Assembly: GCA_000708835.1 (NCBI GenBank)
Contig: DF237018.1
Span: 1-64,000, forward strand
DNA length: 64,000 nt
Origin: Klebsormidium nitens
Lineage: Eukaryota > Streptophyta > Klebsormidiophyceae > Klebsormidiales > Klebsormidiaceae
Reading direction: 5' to 3'
This document shows, one piece after another, positions 58,801-64,000 of the stretch. Numbering within the stretch: position 1 is the first letter of the stretch; the number at the start of each line of letters is the position of its first letter. The translations under genes were made by a program, and so were the position numbers. Under the pieces are notes generated by a model, which was not told where the DNA came from, did no database searches, and saw only the letters and a program-made list of their open reading frames with translations.

Positions 58801-61800
58801 AACGGAGAAGGTAGAGTTAGTTAGGGGGCTAGGGTGGGTACGGGTGCGGAACAGTTGATCGTTTGGATTGGGGTTTCCAGTGACCCCAAAAGGCTTCCTG
58901 TTCGCTGGGCTTAGTGTTCCCCTAGATCGAGAAATACGGAAAGAGGGAGTGTCAGGACGGATGGAGGGAGAACAAGGACTTCCGGGCAACCTCGCGAGCG
59001 CCCTCGGCTACAGAAATAGGGAATTGATGGCTAACTCTGCTGGAGACCTTTTCGGACCGTCGAGTTGAAGGGTCATGGTCGAGGGGGGTCATCAGAAGTG
59101 ACAGGCCGCGGGTCCGCGTTCTCTTTCCATCCGTTCTGTCAACTTGCACGAAGGGCGAGCTCTCAGGAATTTCGAGTATCAAATCAGATGCAAACCGATT
59201 TGACCTGGGAAACTCTCTAGCCAGATTGATTAGATTGAAACTTTCAGGGCGTCGAGTAGGAACACAAAAAGGCCAGGAATCGACCGTAGTAGAGAACGGA
59301 CCAGCAGTGCCGCCCAGTGCGCCAGAAAATTGAAACTCGTGTCGGCGCGCAAGCTGGGAAAGAGTACTCGATCTTTCAAAGGGAAAGTCTCGAAAGCGGA
59401 CCGTTCGTCTAGTCCGCATCGCCTATCTTGCGAAAGTCCTGGCGTGCTTGACCTGACCTAAGCATTCTCATTTTGAAAAACCAGAGAAAGGGTCCTGGCG
59501 CACAAAGTGACGCTTTGCGGGAGCCGACATAGGTGTTGTTCTGCGAATATCGAATACGCATGAGAGTGGTCGAGCAAACGGAGACGCGCGCACCTGGCAG
59601 AGCGCGGTAGTTTTCTTGAGCAGCGCCGCCTGCAGGTCCCGCGTGTCCAGCACACCGACCGCCGCGATGCTGCCCAGCAGCGTGGCGCACAACGCGCGCG
59701 CCAGGGGGGGCTCCTCCACGCGCCCTTTCGCCAGGGCGAACGCCAGCAACTCCTCGCGCACAATCTGCGGACAAATGGGCCCATTGTCATGGTTCTATGG
59801 AGGGGACGCACAGAGAGTCGGTACAAGAGAGGATCGAAGCGGAACAACCAGTGGAAAGGGCCCAAAGATTGTAGGATAGGCCGTTTGCTCCGAACGACGA
59901 CGTTCGGAAATGCTGGTAATATGGAGTGGGTGGGAATAGAGGCGCTTGCTTCGTTGGTCGAAGCTGCCAGACGTGATCCAGGCGGTGTGGGAGCTAGGCA
60001 ACGGGGTGCTTTAACGTCGAGGTTACTTATAACCGAAAGCACGGTTTCCAAGATGCCTTTCAGGATGCACAATTAAGCAGTCCTTGGGTCGAACCTTGTA
60101 CCCGACGAGGCCTGGCCAGCTACAAATGGAGCGGCAAGTCTTTTCTGACCCCCAATGTCCGCGAACAATCGTGCTAGGCAGCTCAAATCACTCAGCCAAA
60201 AAATGGAGCGATCCAAACCCAGCCACGAAAGTAACCTCTGGACCTGCAAGTCGTCCCTCGTCTGTCTTCTGTATCTTGAGGCCATGCCAATTTGGAAACG
60301 CCCGGCCCGAATTCCCTTCAGCTTGTCCTCTTTGTCCCTCCAGCCTTTAAATTCAACACCAATATTCTTTAGAGACTCCAGTCATTCGGAGGCTCACCTT
60401 TGGCGGTAATTTCGGCAGCGCCGCGCACAGCACGGAGAGCCAGGCCTCGGTGACGGTGTCAGGGCGCGGCTGGCCCAGTATCTTCAGCATCAGTGGCAGA
60501 AGCAGGGATACCGACTCGCTGGCAACGGGCCCCTCGGAGATGGCCCGCTGAAGGGCCTCAGCGCAAGCAATCTGCACATATGACGAGAACGGCTCGACTC
60601 TTGGATCGAGCTAAGTTCTGGGCTGATTAGTCATCGCCATACTAGAGTCAGAACGATAGAATTCAACTTGGACACTAACACGAGGTCGAAGCACGGAGGT
60701 CCGTTATTTCTTCGTCGTCTTGGCTCAGAGTAACGCTGCACTAGGCCCGATTCGCACTACACACATAGGGCCACACAACAATAGTAAGCGCCGCTACTTG
60801 CTGCTTTACAGAGCTCCCTCAAGCACGTATTCGCCCACACACACAAACTGCCCAAAAGTGCTACGTCATACAAACCAGAGATGAGATCCGTACCTGCGCT
60901 GCCGGCTGCGCCTGATCCAAAAAGGTGGCCAGCGCGGGGGTCACCGCCAGTACGGCCGCCTTGCCGTGTTCTCTAAACAGCTGTGGCAGCTTCGTGATTG
61001 CGCACGACTGCTGCAGCGGGTGCGCCCCCGGCTGCAGGAACATCTTGGCGCGGTCCACATCGCTCAGAGACTCGTCAACGCTCAGGCGTGCCAGCTCATC
61101 GGCGATGCGCTGCTCCACAAGGACTGCCACTGCCATCTGCAATCGAGAGTCAAAGACCGGGTTAGTAAAGATGCAGGAACCTCGTGACTTGTCTACTGTG
61201 ACAAGTGCACCCTTCTTTAACTCACGTGAAGAGACTGTTTGGTTTATGGCGTAAGAAGCAAAGAGTGACAACAGTCTCTTGTGATTGCCACCACTGTCTG
61301 GTTAAGCACTGTTGCGCCAGTTTGAAGGCCGGTGTGGGGACCTGGAGAACCACAGATGCTGACAACCAAGTTCAGGGCTTAACTGCAAAGTAAGGGGATT
61401 TTGGCCTTTCTGGAGAGGCTCCTAGTGATACTTCTTGCGGTCAGGGGTGGCATTCAGACCGATAGACTCTGTCAAATCTGCTGTACATGGTTTTCAGCTA
61501 TGTTCCTGATCCCCGAACAGGTAAAGTTTTTTATAAGAGCCCTGCGTCATTTATGTCAAATGAGGGTGATTTGTGAGCGAGCTTTTTGCGGTCCCTCAGA
61601 GGACACCTTCGTGAAGTAATACGAGCTGGCCGCAGTTACAAGAAAATCTTGCCAATCATTCCAAACTCCGCCTAGAGTATGGATAACCTGACTTTAAGAT
61701 ATCGAGAATGTTTGGAAATGTCAGTGGCATCGGTCATTACTTCCCCGCTTTGCTAGGTTTGTGGGCGTTGATTAGCTGGCGCTGATTGCTTCGAGTAACC

Positions 61801-62675
61801 ACGTTGTGGTGGTAATCTAACCAGGTTTTTGCTAATGGGTACCTTAGAACCTCCCCTTTCAACCACCACTCCTTATCATGGTACTTCTGAGAGACTGTTG
61901 CAATTCTGGGGCCTCGTCCCAATCCCGAACACAACGGCAGTCACAGGGTGGTAACAAAACCAGGAAGCTCGAAACAGCGGTGGTTTCATGCAAGTTACAG
62001 AAACAGAGTTCTTTAGTCAGACGCTTCGCTTTTACCCCATATCAGCGAGCCATCCGAGCATCAGAGGTATGTGCAATTCAATGAACTTTGACATATGGAC
62101 CTGTATTTGGGCTCCAGTTCAGCTCAAGCGGAAGGTTTTTTCAACAGAGATTTCGCTCTCAGCTATGAGCTCAGGATGCTAAGCCCTCACACCCTGTGGC
62201 AGCCTGGACTTGCTAGCCCCACCCAATTGGTCCATACGTCCGTCCTGGGCTTATCACTCGTACTCTACAATGGAGCTAACATATTACCCTTTAAGAGATT
62301 GATGATTGTTCCAGCTTGCCCAAAGCTGAGTGGCTCTGAATAAAGTTGAGACGCCCAGCAAGCTCAAGTGACTGGAATGCAAGCTCACACATTTTCACAG
62401 CTCACATTGCGTTGCTAAGAAAGCCCAAAGCCCCAAACAGTTCAGTGAGAGCTTATTTGAGCAGGTTGCTCTGGGAGACTGATAGTATTTGCGCATAACA
62501 TGGAGAGTGCAGCAGGACTTAGACATCAATACAGGTGTTCTTCTCAGCTGGACACGTCTTAAACGATTGGGTAAACTGCAGAGCTGCGCCTTACCTCATT
62601 GATGCCATCCTCAGCCATGCTCCCCACCGGCCAGTCTCCCAGAGCCTCCGCCATGCGCGCCGCCTTCTTGCTCAT
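52866..62675 (-). CDS. PPP4R4-like HEAT-repeat protein (putative regulatory subunit of protein phosphatase 4)
   Basis: PPP4R4 is a cytosolic HEAT-repeat regulator of protein phosphatase 4 in animals. Confident exons: 62675-62595, 61136-60894, 60571-60398, 59764-59594, 58510-58287, 57651-57582, 57197-57108, 56674-56534, 56216-55953, 55510-55211, 54968-54732 (665 codons, in phase). Near the N-terminus, LSVDESLSDVDRAK matches a conserved PPP4R4 element. HEAT helices follow, such as LPLMLKILGQ, VVPELLELLEDEQATVRAAA and YLREPYLLLLRDSSPDVLSALL. Then a coiled tail begins at 54410 (LEADAVDLKREEEESG), as in the animal protein, and runs into assembly gaps. Ser-rich frames at 54175-53855 (NSLSRSSSGEVASP) and ~53603-52866 look like the disordered C-terminus, but their splicing is unresolved. 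Orthology is by resemblance; binding to PP4 is inferred. Confidence 0.85.
54301..54345. other. Assembly gap (runs of N) in the PPP4R4-like gene
   Basis: Ambiguous bases occur at 54301, 54308-54327 and 54345 within an extremely GC-rich, simple stretch that encodes the charged coil of the minus-strand gene. The reading frame through this region cannot be trusted. Confidence 0.98.
58668..59050. repeat. Imperfect ~90-bp direct repeat in an intron of the PPP4R4-like gene
   Basis: The stretches 58668-58755 and 58958-59048 align: GATGGAGGGAGAA, then CCGGGCAACC..CGCGAG, CGGCTACA/GGCTACA and finally GACGGCTAACTCTGCTGGA against GATGGCTAACTCTGCTGGA. They are ~290 bases apart inside the intron 58511-59593. 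Confidence 0.75.
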
Positions 62676-63551
62676 GGCTACTGTCCAACTAATAAGCAGT
62701 TTACCCAGAGCCAACCAGCCTACCGCCTCCTTTCTTCAACTTCACTTGACTTGTTCAAGCAACATAGCGTGGAGCTCATGGACACGTTCTAGGGTTTCAG
62801 CCATTTTAGGGTTCCATATTCTAGCTCAAGCAGACTTTCAAATGCGCTTCTTTCCTCAATGAAAAGTCCTCTCACCGTTGTTTCTCCATTGGTTTCATCA
62901 GGATCCCTCCAATGACAACATTTGGGCTGAGATGATGCCCTTCAGGACTTTCCCTGCACTTTACCCATCTTTTCATCAGAGCTCCATTGAAACTGGTGCT
63001 GCATTTGGAATCAGAAAGAAGTTCAATGTACCTATCTGAAAGCCTATCCGGAAGGAGGTCAAAAATTGGAGAAGCTCCATATGTATGCACGCATGATGAA
63101 TCATGAAGAGACTTTTGTGAGTGTTGACAAAATCAGATTTGCTGGCTCCACTTGCCAAACTCATGCCAGCACTTTGCAAAGCGCAACCTCCGCGATGCTA
63201 TGGGCTACCATGATAAGCTATAGCCCTATCCGCCGGGCACGTGATTGCTGCATGTTGCATAGCTTATGATCGGGATGAGGAACTCATGCTGCATGAGGCC
63301 CTGTAGTTCCGGTCAGGGTTTCGAGTCGGAACGTCACGGCGGCTCACAATCTGTCACAAACGACTGGTCGTAGGGTCGCACCGGGGGGGTCAAGTAGCGT
63401 AACCGGCCTTGCAAGAGTGCACAGCTTTGGAGAACAGGGCCTTTTTCGTGAAACGGAAGGGGGGACAGAAGGGAAGCTCCGTCTCTTTGCTCGTCCTTTT
63501 TCGCGCGCACTCCAAGCAGAGCAGACGAGGCGCCCCATACCATCGGCCACC
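62676..63551. promoter_or_regulatory. Divergent promoter spacer between PPP4R4-like gene and eS27
   Basis: About 0.9 kb between two outward-pointing start codons. A pyrimidine-rich stretch precedes the eS27 ATG (GAAACGGAAGGGGGGACAG on the plus strand, TTTTTCGCGCGC nearer). No other gene is visible. Confidence 0.4.
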
Positions 63552-64000
63552 ATGGTGAGTTGCTTCTGCCATATGGAATGGTGCTTTTGATCTGTTGTGC
63601 TGCTTTTGCATTTTTTTAAGCTTTTGCCAGCAGGGTTTGCTTGCGGCGGCTGAGACGAGAATGGCTTTTCGCTGTTTGTTGGGGCAGCGGTTCATCAAGC
63701 TTTGCTTGTGCATGGTTCTTTCTGCTATTCCAGTGGTCTGATCTACTAAGGAGCACTTGGATACTTCGCCTGATAGGTCTCTCGCTTGACATGTGTGCAG
63801 GTTCTCTCTAACGATATTGACTTGCTACACCCTCCAGCGGACTTGGAGAAGAGGAAGCACAAGCTTAAGAGGCTGATTCCTACTGCTAACTCTTTCTTCA
63901 TGGATGTCAAGTGCCAGGGTTGCTTTAACATGTAAGTACTTTATCATCACCTTTGGAGTTGCAACCCTGCTTGACCCTCCTTTCTTACTTGTGATTTGTG
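63552..64000 (+). CDS. RPS27: 40S ribosomal protein eS27, 5' part
   Basis: eS27 is a zinc-ribbon protein of the small cytosolic ribosomal subunit. The ATG at 63552 (context CCACCATGG) is followed at once by a GTGAGT donor, so exon 1 codes only for Met. Exon 2 is 63801-63931, from a TGTGCAG acceptor to a GTAAGT donor. It encodes [12 protein letters not shown], a basic [12 protein letters not shown] segment and DVKCQGCFN, whose two Cys begin the C4 zinc finger. The remaining zinc ligands and the C-terminus lie beyond the window. A single-codon first exon is common in ribosomal protein genes. Confidence 0.95.

Noticed and set aside
1-64000. CRISPR arrays, operons, ribosome binding sites and tRNA genes
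   Set aside because: The gene structure is eukaryotic with introns throughout. No regularly spaced repeats were seen, and no candidate with tRNA arms and a T-loop GTTCGANNC was found by eye; a covariance-model scan could still find some.

Overview
The window is nuclear DNA of a photosynthetic green-lineage eukaryote, most likely an alga. Genes are rich in short GT-AG introns and have GC-rich exons inside AT-richer spacers. Three products point to a plastid: a MEP-pathway kinase, a plastid fibrillin and several proteins with transit-like N-termini. A selenophosphate synthetase argues against a land plant, because land plants have lost the selenoprotein machinery. A streptophyte alga of the Klebsormidium type would fit, but I cannot prove this from the sequence.

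Layout, left to right: (1) 0-1.5 kb, spacer with telomere-like motifs. (2) 1.55-5.96 kb (-), an 11-exon fusion of an NADH-dehydrogenase-like flavoprotein with selenophosphate synthetase. (3) 6.65-11.27 kb (+), ispE, 11 exons. (4) 13.0-14.6 kb (-), an OTU-type cysteine protease candidate. (5) 15.76-18.40 kb (+), a PAP/fibrillin. (6) 19.79-22.61 kb (-), CAF1/POP2 deadenylase. (7) 23.52-29.28 kb (+), a CTNNBL1-like armadillo protein in 17 exons. (8) 30.36-31.04 kb (-), an unrecognised acidic protein with a transit-like N-terminus. (9) 32.32-37.61 kb (+), a DUF2252 protein with a transit-like leader, 11 exons. (10) 38.85-40.94 kb (-), an unrecognised protein with two membrane segments. (11) 41.48-45.74 kb (+), a plastid-type TPR-like protein with a C-terminal membrane anchor. 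(12) 45.7-48.1 kb, repeat-bearing spacer. (13) 48.11-50.31 kb (-), a helical-repeat plus MYND zinc-finger gene with a frame break. (14) 52.87-62.68 kb (-), a PPP4R4-like HEAT-repeat gene containing assembly gaps (runs of N). (15) 63.55 kb to the end (+), the 5' part of ribosomal protein eS27.

The genes do not form operons, but strand alternates with striking regularity: seven neighbouring pairs are head-to-head with 0.5-1.3 kb between start codons. Several products act in plastid metabolism (ispE, fibrillin, perhaps the DUF2252 and TPR-like proteins). Others are core nuclear or cytosolic functions: mRNA deadenylation, splicing-associated CTNNBL1, phosphatase scaffolding and the ribosome.

Exon boundaries were chosen by eye from GT/AG sites, reading-frame continuity and family similarity. 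In the SelD fusion, ispE, CAF1, CTNNBL1, DUF2252, two-membrane-segment and TPR-like models all exon lengths sum to a multiple of three. No transcript evidence was available.
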